DNA from: Chrysoporthe austroafricana
Taxonomy: Eukaryota; Ascomycota; Sordariomycetes; Diaporthales; Cryphonectriaceae
DNA: 64,000 nt
Assembly (NCBI GenBank): GCA_001051155.2
Contig: JYIP02000004.1
Coordinates: 373,576-437,575 of the forward strand
Direction of reading: 5' to 3'
Shown here: positions 53,920-64,000 of the stretch, in pieces
Layout of the letters: every line of letters begins with the position of its first letter
Position numbering within the stretch: the stretch's first letter is position 1
Made by a program: the position numbers and the translations under genes
Notes under the pieces: generated by a model
Told to the model about the DNA's origin: nothing
The model's database searches: none
What the model saw: only the letters and a program-made list of their open reading frames with translations

Positions 53920-56900
53920 GGGCACGGCCGGGGCGACGACCTGCCTGCCAGCCCCGCCCCAGCTGCGCCCGATGTCGTTTAGAGGTAGAACCCCCGAGTG
54001 GGACCTCAAGTTTGAAGGGGTGGAGAGTTTGGCCCCCTCGAAATTTTGTACCAAGCTTATACGGCCTTGTCTCATTTGTCCCTTCTACGTTATTATCATC
54101 ATCAGAGCCGGCCCTTTGGGGCGGATCATACTGGCATTTTTGGAAGTGGTGTTCAGGAGCGCGCATGGAACATGACAAGGAGATAGAATCATCCTCGGAT
54201 AAATGGGAGACGGACGGGTGGGGAGGGGGGGCGGAGGCTCTTGGGACGCGGACACATCATTTCCATGATCTTTTTTTGTCTTTATTCTAGCATTATTGGC
54301 GAGGTTAATGTCATCAAATACAATTGTCACTTTCATTGTACGCACTGCGGCCCATTGCATGATGACTCCAGACGCAAGGCCCGGCAGGACTATCGAGGCG
54401 TCCTGTCGCGGGGAAGATAGATCCTGGGGTCACATAATTGAACAGACCATCGTGTATATAAATCATCAAGTGGCCCAGATCAGTCAGCACGACACGGTAC
54501 GCTGTGGATGATGCCATCGGGCGATGCTACTGCGACGATCTACGGAGCACTTGTCCACGCCTAGTGCTCGGCGTCAGTGCTCTTCTTTCTCCTTCTTCGG
54601 ATGCTTCAAGAGAAAGCTAAGACAAGCGCCTCCTGTCTTCTCCCCTCTGTCCCCCCTCTGTCCCCCTCTGTCTGCCTCCCGGCACGATGGATGAGCAAGC
54701 GAAGGAGGTCGGCGTTCGCATATCAACGTTGCCTCGCATGGCGAGGCGACCGTACTCAAGATGGTCCGACAATCGAGCTCCGATGGCCAGAACAGCTGCG
54801 GCGGGGAAATTACAGTCCCCTCGAGGCCGTGTCTCCGGCCCCAAGCAAGGTGCGTCGAGGAGGCGCTTAGGGAGGGGGACGGCTCGTGGAGAGTGCTGTC
54901 TGATCTGAGTTCCCTACTATGTCTCAGCGAGAAGGAAGAAAATAGCCTACTGCGTTGCTCCTAGCTTGTAATGTCATTCCTCCTCCCTGCCTCGCTCTTC
55001 AGCCCCTTCTACATAATGGTTCCCATAGACAGTTACGAAGAACAGTTACAGCATTCAAGCCTGGATGTCTTGGTTTCCAAGGAGAGAAGAAGGAAGGAAA
55101 AAGAAAAGGAAAAACAGAAAAAGAAAAGAAAAAAAAAAGGACCTTGCCTCCAGCTGCCCTCAGCTCTGGGCAGGACAAGAAGGCCACATAGTCACACGCC
55201 TGACGACCGCCACCATGACAGCAGCACCTCTCGCTCAGGCCCGCGGTCAGCAGCACCCGAGCGGTGAGGTTTGTCAGGCCACCCCAGACGAGGAGCCCGC
55301 GAGGTGGTTCGAACCGGGCGAGTGGACGAGCGACACCTGTGTCAACTATCGGCAGGCTGCCGTGCGCGAGCTGCTCCCCGGCTGCGCGTACCCTTACGGT
55401 GTGAGAAAGGCCTGCCTGGGCAGCCATGTACACATACATACACATCCTACAGCGTAAGGCTCCGTCTGGGCGGCAACCAAGGGACGTCACAGCTATCACC
55501 TCGCTGTGATGGAGAAGGGCGCAATCTCCCTGTGGTCCCGTTGTCGATAGTGCCCAGGCATCGTATCCGCCAACCCGTCCTCAATATGGGAAGCCGTACG
55601 TGGGAAAAACGAGCCGTCACGAGACCAGGGGCTGGAACAGCCGAGACCGAACCGTTCTTGTGCCCCCCTCCCCCCTCTCTTCTGTCCGAGGAGATCTGGC
55701 CTCATCACAGACGATCGCGGGTACAGACAGGATCTCGTAGCCAGCCCGGGCGGCTACCCGCCAACCTCCCCCCTTTCCCCACGTCCAGCACGTCGCCCAC
55801 GCCCTTTGGCAGACAGACAGCCCGTGCCGGCGCCCGAGCTTGTCGTCCGGCTAGCTGCTGTGTCGCAGGACCCCGTCGCAGCAGGACCAGGACCAGGACC
55901 AGGACCAGGAGCTGGCGAGGCCGAGCAGGGCTGGGCTGGCCGGTCTGCCTCGTCCCCGTTTCCCGGTTGGCAGGTCGCCACCAGTCCGTATACGGGCGGG
56001 CAGGGCGCTGATCCGCCACAGGGGACGCATGTTTGCTAGCTGCTGCAGCGATATGCAAGGCTATACCTGCACGTGCCGCGTATCAGACCGCAGGGCCGGC
56101 CGCCTAGCTCGTCTGGGGGCAGCGAGCATCTTTGCCAATATACAGGGCCGCCGGGATGGCCTGTCGCTGCCGTCCGTACCCGGGCAGTGCATGCCGGGTG
56201 TGGAGGGAAACCGGTGTAGGACAAGGAGGAGATTATTCTCTGATATGACACTGCTCTCCTTGGGCAGGTCTCGGCTGGTCGGCTGTTGGGCAGCTATGCG
56301 GTATAGACTACAGTCTCACTCTCTCTGTGTGCGCGCGTGTGTGTCTGTGTGGGTGAGAGACAGAGAGATACACAGAGATGATTACGCTATACAGAAAGCA
56401 TATAGATATAGTACACAGTAAGCCACACACAGCCATACCGAGGACAAGCCCTTCCCCGTCCGAGCGGAGCCAGCCTACTATTCCGAGGCCTGCCAAACGA
56501 CGACGTGGTGGATGAAGCTGAGTCAACCCACACAAACTGCAGATCTGTCCAGCCAGTCGCGCACACACACACACTCCCCTCGGAGATGTCCCGCCCGGGG
56601 GGGTTGCAGGATCTTGCATACGGCGAGAAGTTACAAGATCCTGCAGACACACCTTTGCGAAGCCCCCCCCCCAGGGGGGCGGGCCCGGCCATCGCCATCG
56701 CCATCGCCATCGCAGGTGGTTCCGTTCCAAGAGAGTCTCGACCGCTGCGGCGGTTAGAGACGGTCAGGCTGGAGGGCGTGCATGCGGGCTATCTGGTCTG
56801 GACAGGTCCTCTTCTCTTCATGTGCGTGCGGCACGGGCAAACGGGCCCTCAGCGGGAGGCAGACTGTAAGTCGTCGTCCCTCAACGGCCAGCCCGCCCTC

Positions 56901-59112
56901 GTCCTCCCACACCCGCAGCCTGTCAGTGGAGGCTGCTGCATGTGACCAACCATCCGTCCTGCTGCCGACGAAGATCGTATTAGGACCCCTGCCGCATGTC
57001 AGGGTCGAACTGCCACATTCTCCCGGGACGACATCTACTCTACCTCCCCTCGCCCATGATGTCCCGGCCTGTCTTCAGAAGCAAGGATCTCACGCAAGGA
57101 TCTCACGGGCAGGACGGTTCGGATGGACGCGGGTAGGGGGAGGGAGAGTGTTATATATTATCGAGTATATTTTTTGTAGATCCTGAGCAATCAGCGCCCG
57201 GAGAAAGACGAGGCCTCGTCCTCGCATGCCCCGATCCGGCCCAGCGTCCCGATAGCAGGCTGTACGGAGTTGGTCCATGAGCAACCGTGGAACTGCGAGG
57301 AATATGAGATGTGACTGCCCTCGCCGGGTTGTATCGTCCCGAGCTGCTTGCGTCCCTCGACACGGCATGGTGTTGTTCCCACTTGGGTGGTCCCCTATAC
57401 GCTGGCCGGTCCTGCTGCCCGCCCACCCTGCACGATGCAGAGCCGCCACAGACCCGATATGGGCCGAGTCTGGGGCTTGCTGCAGGTTTGTCCTCGAGGC
57501 GGTGCCTGACGTTTGCACGAGTGGACGGGAACCCCGTGTGTCTTTTAAGATCAGTTGTGGCCCTTCTCGTATATAAGTCCGGCCTCCTGCCAGAGAGGAG
57601 CTGCTGATAATAGCCATTGTCCAATACTAATTTCCGCAAGACCACCCAGATTCTCAGACGAGTAAACAAGCTCCAAAACCTTACTGGCCTATTGCTGCGG
57701 CTCGAAGTCTGCTACTTCGGAACCTAACCTCCTGACATCCGCCTGGATGGTACGGAGGTGGCCTTGTCGTAGCCTCTTCACCCAGCAAACAGTTCCGATC
57801 CATTAATTACCTCTATTTTGCCATCATCACTCACTATCAGCAGTTAGCTGGTTGTCCCTGAACCAGTAGCTGTCAACGACTCTTCCAAACACTGCACAAC
57901 AACCAGTGCTCGTCAAGTCCTGTTCCCAGGACGATCCTGCCACCTCGCTGCCGAGTGCCCTACGCAAACGTGAACCTCTAGTTGGGCACCAACTACAACG
58001 AGACCCTCCTTGTAAGTCTCTCTATTCCATATCAGTCACTGTCTCCTAATAATTCCGGGCACAACACAAACTCTCTACTGAGAGAAATATATGCATCACT
58101 ATACTATCCTGCCTGCTTCCTACTCGGTGGACTGTTATGTTGGCTCTAGCTATATCCTAGAAGGCACATTACGATGGGCAGGGAGTCCTGCATAGTCGTA
58201 TGCCGTTCTCAATACGTTCTACAGGCAATGCTTCCAGCCACGCAGCCTTCCAGGGCTATTCCAGGGCCCAAATGATCCACCCGATGTCCTTTCTCAGGCC
58301 GGCCTGCGCGTCTCCCTATCATGACATTACTTACCCTCCCGGTCAGTCTTTCATCTATTATCTTTTCGTTTCATCCAATATGCTTCGCCAATTGCAGTGT
58401 GTACCTGAGGTCCCACAAATCTATTCATCCGTCCCCCCCCCCAAAACGAAACGGTCAATATTAAACAATACGTGTCTGCGGAAAAGCTCTTTATTAAACT
58501 ATCGTTTCTATCTTTCCAACTTTCTCTTCTCTTCTCTTCTTTCGGGACGTCCTACACGTTGGCCTCCATCCATCCGCTCACACGAACCCGTCTTCCTTCC
58601 ATATGCCCAAGGCCCGTTCATCAGCTGATAACCTGGTTTCTGGCCTTCCTCCGACGGGAGCCTGCACCTAACACACAGGCGGAACCAGGCTTGCTGATGA
58701 GGCTGCAGGTTCTGACCAGGACTTCCCCGGTCACGAGTACTCCAAGGGTCAGCCTTGTATACAACCATCCCAGTATGTCACTCCCTCTCCTACTGTCCTC
58801 GCTACTAGACATGCCGACACCCCCCCCTCCCCCTCCGGATGACTCTCCGCCTATCTGCTGTAGAGGGATGCAGGTGACGGTACCTGCTACCGGCCTGTAC
58901 CACCTGCGCGCAGCGAGGCGCCTAGCCATCCGGACGACCTCCGTGCAGGAGCCTTGCAGGAGCTCGCGGGGTGGGGAGGAAACCAGCGGTGAGGCGATCC
59001 TCGAAGAATCACTCGCCGGCCGTTCTCGCGGCGAGGCAGGCGGCATGACCTCCTCCTCCTCCTAGACGGCAGAGCCATCAGGGCCGCCCGGGGAGAGGGG
59101 TATTTTTCCACT
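53920..59112. other. 5.2 kb stretch without a convincing gene, upstream of the Myb-like regulator
   Basis: After the F-box gene 3' flank, this region has many short frames on both strands. Stops are frequent, composition is mixed, and simple-sequence tracts occur (CACACA near 56565-56580, a CCATCG hexamer run near 56690-56715, GACCAG near 55888-55912). One small frame at 55215-55457 is listed separately. I find no RNA gene or mobile element. The length and pyrimidine-rich right end (57.7-59.1 kb) would fit an extended promoter and long 5' leader for the regulator gene at 59113. Confidence 0.45.
55215..55457 (+). CDS. Doubtful small open frame with strong start context
   Basis: The ATG at 55215 has an ideal context (CGCCACCATGACAG) and G/C-ending codons over its first ~60 residues (RWFEPGEWTSDTCVNYRQAA, CAYPYG). 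A GTGAGA at about 55399 could be a donor splice site. Unspliced, it gives 80 residues. I find no second exon I trust and no family resemblance. It may be a small secreted-type or chance frame. Confidence 0.2.
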   Translation: MTAAPLAQARGQQHPSGEVCQATPDEEPARWFEPGEWTSDTCVNYRQAAVRELLPGCAYPYGVRKACLGSHVHIHTHPTA

Positions 59113-60887
59113 ATGACAGAGAGGGCTGACCACGCGCCAACGCCCCCGGGCGCAGATTACAAAATGTTCAGACACGACGGCCTTGTCCGGTGGGAGCAGA
59201 TGCCCCCGCCCCAGCTTCACGACCCAGGCGCAGAGGGCTCGCTCAGGCCCGCCGTGGGAATCTTCGACTCGTTGCTTCGCTACTGGCAAAAGATCATCCA
59301 CTCCACCTCCAGCTTCGACGAAGACATGTCTACTATTAATTACGGCCAGGCAAGTCCGCCCTGCATGGGATATCTCTCCCCCTGTTTCCCTCGACTGTTA
59401 TCCCTCTTCCTCCTCGTCACGCACGCGCTGTGTCCAGAGCACATCGAGAGACGGCCGTTGCTAATACATCCCCTGGCCTTACTCTGTAGCAAATACACGG
59501 CCTTCCGATACACCCTCAAGCCGAGCCAGCAGGCTTGGACGTGACCCCACCGATGACCCTGCCCTTCAACGACTATGACCAGGTCCCTCTGGGCGAGAGC
59601 CCCCTGGTCCCAGCCCTCGGCGGGTGCCAGGGCGCCTTCGACGCCGTCTTCAGCCGGGCCTCCGCGCCCCCGGGCCTGGGCTCCAGCCCCTTCCGCCACC
59701 ACCACCACAGCCTCCCGTTGCCGGACGGGACCGTCTCCCCGCGGGAGCTTCACAACCTGTCGCCGTACCAGGCCCCTGCCGCGCGCGACTTCATCCACGA
59801 GGACCTGGCCGCCTTCACCTTCGACGACGACGTCACCTCGGGCGCCACCCCCTCCCCGCCCGGCAGACTCGTCGTCTCGCCACTCCCGGTGGTGCCCTCG
59901 CCCAGCGCCGCCCATCACAAGCGCGCCGACGACCAGAGGCACGGGGCGGGTGGCGACATTTATCCGCAGGGCCTCGTTGCCCAGCATGGCGCCCACCACG
60001 ACAGTCAATTCGACCTCTTCTCCGGCCAACACCAGCAGCAACACCAGCAGCAACACCAGCAGCAACACCAGCACCAGCAGCACCAGCAGCACCAGCAGCA
60101 TCAGCACCAGCTCCAGCTCCAGCGCCGCCCTCTGCCCTCCGCCCCCGGCCAGCTCATGCAGGACAAATTCAGGGCCTACACACCGAACAAGGGAAAGGCG
60201 GTCAAATCAGAGCCGCGGACAGCCCTCCCCAGGCAGGACCGCGTAGAGAGAATTTTCCAGGTGCGGCGTTACGATCCCGAAGCGGCCAAGAAGCCTCGCG
60301 CGCTGGCACGCAGCCGCACCCAGCAGCCAAAGCCGCCTGCCCCCCAGAGCAGCAGCGCCGTACCCAGCAGCGTTGTGCCCAGTAGCACCGTGCCCAGTAG
60401 CACCGTGCCCAGCAGCGCCGCGCCCGCCCCCAAAAGGGCCCCTGGCACCAGGCGCCGCAAGAAGGCGGCCCCCGCAGCAGCCCCAGCGCCGCCACCGGAG
60501 CACGTCTTCCCGCCGGGCCAGAACGCGCCGGGCTTCGTGCCGCTCGGCCGCAAGGGCCTGGCGAGCTCGGCGCAGGGCAACCGGTGGCCGGTCGAGCGGG
60601 ACCTGCTGGCGCAGATCGCGGCGGCGGAGCGCGGGGAGGCGAGCGCGCGCGCGGGGGCCGGGGCCCGAGGCGGCAACACCGACGCCGCGCTGAGCTACCG
60701 TGAGATCAAGGACAAGTACCACACGTGGCAGCTGGCCGAGTCGACGCTGCGGGGCGTCGTGCGCGGCTACCTGCGCCCGAAGGAGCACCGCGAGCGCAAG
60801 CCGACGTGGGCGCGGGAGCACGTGAGTTGGGCGCCCGTTTCCTCGTCGCCTTGTCCCCCTTCTCTTTCTATCTCGGCCCATGTCTTC

Positions 60888-60934
<47 letters not shown>

Positions 60935-60990
60935 TTTCTTCTTCTCCTTCCTCTTCCTCTCTCTNCCCCCCTCTCTCTCTCTCTCCCCCC

Positions 60991-61077
<87 letters not shown>

Positions 61078-61327
61078 CACGGCTGCTTGTGTGCGTGCGT
61101 GTGTGCTGACGGTGCTCCTCGCCTCTCTTTAGGTCCAGGCGCTCCGCCGCGCCGTGCCGGCCTCGACCAACAGCACGGGCAGGACGTCCTGGGTCCGCGT
61201 GGTCAAGCACATCGAGCGCGACACGGGCAAGCCGTTCGGCGCGGGGGCGGTGGCCAAGAAGTGGCGGGCCATCAAGGACGCCCAGAGAAACCAGGGCCAG
61301 AACCAGGACCAGAGCGACGGAGACTGA
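59113..61327 (+). CDS. Myb-like/homeodomain-like DNA-binding regulator with poly-Gln/His tract
   Basis: Exons are 59113-59349, 59490-60821 and 61133-61327, giving 587 residues. The first intron appears to use a GC donor in the classical context CAG|GCAAGT with acceptor CTGTAG; joining gives the continuous STINYGQ-QIHGLP. The ATG at 59325 (MSTINYGQ) is an alternative start if the upstream part is leader. The middle is low complexity: Gln/His runs at nt 60028-60122, a Ser/Pro/Val repeat (VPSSTVPSS), and a basic patch TRRRKKAA. The C-terminal ~140 residues form a helical domain reminiscent of Myb/HTH proteins (YREIKDKYHTWQLAESTLRGVVRGYLRPKEHR, WVRVVKHIERDTGKPFGAGAVAKKWRAIKDA). A nuclear DNA-binding role is inferred. 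The 311-base second intron holds a long CT microsatellite with an ambiguous base. Confidence 0.75.
60028..60122. repeat. CAG/CAC repeat coding Gln/His tract
   Basis: Interleaved CAGCAGCAACAC units encode repeated QQQH and HQQ segments in the Myb-like protein. Confidence 0.85.
60895..61074. repeat. CT dinucleotide microsatellite inside an intron
   Basis: Two long CT arrays (about 60895-60930 and 61000-61072) and CCCC-interrupted CT between them fill the second intron of the Myb-like gene. An N at 60965 marks unresolved sequence within it. The tract also serves as an extended polypyrimidine stretch before the acceptor at 61131-61132. Confidence 0.85.
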
Positions 61328-62217
61328 CAGACCCCATATCGAGCGAGAGACGTTCTGACGACGATGACTTCTTTTGGGGTGCAGACTGATCTTACCTGGG
61401 CAACAGACTGGTGCCACCACCTGTCTTGCAACAGTTCTCTTTTCAGGACTACCAACAGTGCGTTTGTGACATTCCTCTGCCAGGACTACCACCAATGCCG
61501 TCATGACGCTTTCTTTGTCAGGGTTGTCAGCAGTGTGTTCATGCAATTCATGTTTTGCAAACCACTCTCTCGATTTTACGGCATGCTTAAAGGAGATGGT
61601 GGTGGACGAAGAGACGTCTGAGACTGGAAATGGTGTTGAAGAGAGGGATGAAGAGAGACTGAAGAGAGAGCGAAGAGAGATAGGAAGAGGTTAAAGAGAG
61701 ATATGAAGAGAGGCGTACAGACGGCGGCTAGATATTAAACCCGGCCCGCACATGTCAGACGTTCACCTTCAGGGCTCAGGGAAACGCAGTAAGGGCGGGT
61801 GTTGGGGATGCATTGGTTGGTCTTGGGAGTTTCATCATCGTTTGCACACCTTCATGGGAATTTCAGGATAAAAAGTGAGCATTGGTTTCATGGTGCATGG
61901 GAGTGAGTGAGCATTTTGGGGACGGGGCATAATCTCAGGATACAGGTCTGCAGGGCTTTTTCATATGGGCGGGGGAACAAGGTCTTAAGGTTTGGCTAAG
62001 TCTGCATGCAAGTTCTGACTTTTTTGTCTTGAGTTAATGAATAATGATATACTCTCCTACCAATTTTGCTCTTGTGAAGAAGAAAGAGGCTTGGTTTCTG
62101 TTTGTAGATGTTGTTTTGGTCCTTTTTATCCACTCATCTGGGCTGGAGCTTCTCTCAACGGAATACACACAGGACCACGACCTGAGACATGAATTAGAGC
62201 CTATATAGTAGCCAGCG

Positions 62218-62255
<38 letters not shown>

Positions 62256-62380
62256 TAAGCCAGCCAGATAGTCAGCGAGCCAGCCGGATAGTCAGCGAGC
62301 CAGCCAGATAGTCAGCGAGCCAGCCAGCCATCCTATAAAGCGAACCCAAGGCCCTCCCATGCCCCACGAGCAGGCAGCCC
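61328..62380. other. Convergent 3' spacer between the Myb-like and Ap4A phosphorylase genes
   Basis: About 1 kb lies between two convergent genes. It includes GAAGAGAG-rich sequence at about 61635-61710 and GCCA-type tandem repeats at 62211-62330. No protein-like frame is present. Confidence 0.5.
62211..62330. repeat. GCCA tetranucleotide array with a 20-base higher-order unit
   Basis: A GCCA array grades into three tandem 20-base units of the type CAGCCAGATAGTCAGCGAGC at 62261-62280, 62281-62300 (one substitution) and 62301-62320. It lies about 50 bases beyond the stop codon of the minus-strand Ap4A phosphorylase gene. Confidence 0.9.
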
Positions 62381-63549
62381 TCACGCCCCGACCCCGATCT
62401 GGCCCAGGATCTCCCAGAGCTGCCGCGGGTCCTCGCGCAGGGCATCCCACTCCGCCTCGCTCTTGACCAGCGCCGTGCCCGCCAGCACGGTCCCGTTGAG
62501 CGCCAGCCTGCCCAGCTCGCGGCCCGCCGCGTCGCGCACCGCCGCGCCCTCCGCCGTTCGCGGGCAGAGCACCATGGCGTCCCTCGTCAGCGCGAGGTTG
62601 TAGCTGATCCGCGCCTCCACCCCGTCCGGGCCCGCCAGAGCCTCCTTTCCCCCCTCCTCGTCGCTGGGACCCATCCCGGCCCCGGCCGCGGCGCACGCCT
62701 GCCCGTACAGCCGCAGGTACACGGCATGGAGCTCCTCGGGCCCCATCTCCGGGCGCAGGCCCTCCCCGAACGCCAGGAACGGTAGTAGCCCTGCGCCGCT
62801 GGCCCCGGCCCCGGCCCCAGCCGCCACCAGCCTGTCCGCGAGCACGCTCCAGCCCCCAGCCCCGGCCGCGTCCTCGAGCCCGTCCCGCATCCGCGCGACC
62901 GGCAGCAGCTGCAGGTGCCGGTGCGGCTGGCTCGCGCCGCTGTGCGGCCCGCAGTTGAAGAACGCGAAGAGGCCCTGTCCTTTCTCTCCCTCTGCCGCGG
63001 TTGGGGGGTAGTCGTGGTACGCACGTATGCAAGCGTATGCGGCGGCCAGGTCGCCGGCGTCGAGGAGGTGGTTCTGGTGCTTGAAGGCGCGTGTCACGAG
63101 GAGGAAGTGCTCGGGGACGACGGCGAACTTGTTCAGCACGAGGACGTGGTCCGGCGCGAGGGGCGCGACGACCAGCGCCGGGGGCGGGCTCTCGAACGGG
63201 TTGAAGGGCTTGGCCCGCTCGGGGGCGCCGCTGCTCGAGGGGGCCGGTTTTGGCTTGTTCGCCAGGGCGGGCGAGAAGCGGAGCTGGATCTGGGGGCCAG
63301 AGTGTGCGGTCAGCCTTTCTGCTGTTGCGGTGGTGGTCGAGACGAGACGGTGAGAGGGGCAGGGCTGGGGACGAGGCTGGAAGCGACGATAAAAACAAGA
63401 ACCCAGACCAGGGCACCTACCGGCGTCGAGGCGGGCGTCAGGACGGCGACCTGCGTGGGGTAGAAGTTGATGTCGCCATTGGCCTTGGCCCTGTTGAAGG
63501 TGGTCCTCACGAGGTCGGGCAGGTTGGCAGGAACCTTGACTGGCGACAT
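62381..63549 (-). CDS. Ap4A phosphorylase / ATP adenylyltransferase
   Basis: Minus-strand exons are 63549-63421 and 63289-62381 (donor GTAGGT, acceptor CCCCAG), giving 345 residues, the family's usual size. Family signatures are NKFAVVPEHFLLVT, the substrate-binding FNCGPHSGASQ, and the catalytic histidine triad variant PHRHLQLLP. The C-terminal domain has SYNLALTRDAMVLCPR. By family knowledge (yeast Apa1/Apa2) it splits diadenosine tetraphosphate with phosphate into ATP and ADP and works in reverse as an ADP/ATP adenylyltransferase, in the cytosol. It converges with the Myb-like gene. The gene is very GC-rich, with long Ala/Gly stretches (AAGAGAGASGAG) that are probably a surface loop. Confidence 0.92.
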
Positions 63550-63885
63550 GTCGTCGTCCCGCGCGCGGCCGCTCTGTTCTCTCTCGCCGGGACGCGTTGA
63601 GACGAGCAAAGTTGACAAAGTGCTAAGTAGCTAAGCAGTAGGCAGGGCTGGGTTTGGGCTTGTCTGGCATGTGAAATCGAGGATGCAACACAGGCCAAGG
63701 GTGTAAACAGTATGACGTAAGCGGGGCAGCGCTTCTGTCGTGGGCGAAGTCACAATATATCTATCGAGTTCCAGTGGGTTTCTTTTCTCATCTACATAAA
63801 TCGGTATTATGTCTATAGATATCGTATGCTTAAGTACAAAGGGCGTACCGCAACCACCCGACACCCCCTCCCATCTCGCCCTTTG
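63550..63885. promoter_or_regulatory. Upstream region of the Ap4A phosphorylase gene
   Basis: This short spacer lies between the Ap4A phosphorylase start and the stop of the next minus-strand gene at the window edge. It is AT-richer toward the right (63750-63830). No specific motif can be defended. Confidence 0.4.
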
Positions 63886-64000
63886 TCATATCCCAGGCAG
63901 GCCAACAACCTCTCGCAGCGGAGTCACAACCCTCGGTAGGAAGTAGACAGCGTAGATCCCCGTGAATGCGACCAGAAGACCAGTAAGCTGTATCACTGTT
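63886..64000 (-). CDS. C-terminal end of a membrane protein, cut by the window edge
   Basis: The minus-strand frame entering at 63999 is open for 37 codons and ends at TGA 63888-63886. It reads as a hydrophobic helix followed by a polar tail (TVIQLTGLLVAFTGIYAVYF, then PRVVTPLREVVGLPGI). Length and hydrophobicity fit the last membrane segment of a multi-pass or tail-anchored protein. The family cannot be named from this fragment. Confidence 0.45.
   Translation of the reverse strand, partial: TVIQLTGLLVAFTGIYAVYFLPRVVTPLREVVGLPGI

Noticed and set aside
55304..55318. GGTTCGAACC, a match to the tRNA B-box
   Set aside because: The flanking bases do not form a T-stem, and no A-box or cloverleaf can be drawn around it on either strand.
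55271..56011. 246-codon plus-strand open frame
   Set aside because: It is rich in Arg, Pro, Ser and simple RTRTRT repeats and has no motif; it is likely a chance frame in GC-rich spacer.
1..64000. CRISPR arrays, bacterial operons or prophage
   Set aside because: The genes are spliced and eukaryotic, and no regularly spaced direct repeats with unique spacers occur.
1..64000. A complete secondary-metabolite gene cluster
   Set aside because: A BBE oxidoreductase and a Zn2Cys6 regulator are present but lie far apart, and no polyketide synthase, peptide synthetase or terpene cyclase is in the window.

Overview
The window is nuclear DNA of a filamentous ascomycete (Pezizomycotina, probably a Sordariomycete; I cannot name the species). 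The evidence is short GT-AG introns of 45-310 nt, strong G/C preference at third codon positions, and lineage-typical families: a HET-domain protein, a Zn2Cys6 regulator with a fungal transcription-factor domain, a NACHT/STAND protein, Erg24, a quelling-type RdRP, GH128 and GH3 enzymes. Diverged C/T-skewed repeats resemble relics of repeat-induced point mutation (RIP). I assigned splice sites by eye from frame continuity; they are not backed by transcripts.

Layout. 0.5-3.6 kb: secreted GH3 beta-glucosidase (+). 3.7-5.4 kb: polytopic membrane protein (-). 7.0-7.3 kb: possible tiny two-exon gene (+). 7.6-8.4 kb: single-pass membrane protein (-). 9.9-13.7 kb: RNA-dependent RNA polymerase (-) with two in-frame UAG triplets. 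15.5-18.4 kb: seven-exon Zn2Cys6 regulator (+), divergent from the RdRP. 19.6-21.7 kb: secreted six-hairpin glycosidase (+). 21.7-25.3 kb: AT-richer segment in which a HET-domain gene (-) lies between two diverged copies of one repeat. 25.4-29.5 kb: MRH-domain sorting receptor (-) and Erg24 C-14 sterol reductase (-). 30.2-31.7 kb: rhodopsin/SAT4-like seven-helix protein (-). 33.5-34.5 kb: GPI-type GH128 glucanase (-). 35.8-38.2 kb: a second GH3 beta-glucosidase (-). 39.9-41.7 kb: BBE-type FAD oxidoreductase (-). 43.0-44.2 kb: zinc metallopeptidase (+). 45.7-49.4 kb: NACHT/STAND gene (+) broken by a frameshift and a stop. 51.2-53.9 kb: F-box/WD40 protein (+). 53.9-59.1 kb: long stretch without a convincing gene. 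59.1-61.3 kb: Myb-like regulator (+) with a GC-AG intron. 62.4-63.5 kb: Ap4A phosphorylase (-). 63.9 kb to the edge: C-terminus of a membrane protein (-).

How they fit together. There is no single pathway cluster. Four secreted carbohydrate-active enzymes (two GH3, one GH128, one six-hairpin glycosidase) lie within 38 kb, interleaved with housekeeping genes (Erg24, sorting receptor, Ap4A phosphorylase, F-box/WD40). Self/non-self and genome-defence functions are unusually represented: RdRP, HET protein and NACHT protein. The most notable observations are the UAG-interrupted RdRP frame, the broken NACHT gene, the repeat-bracketed HET gene, and a possible small spliced gene near 7.1 kb.
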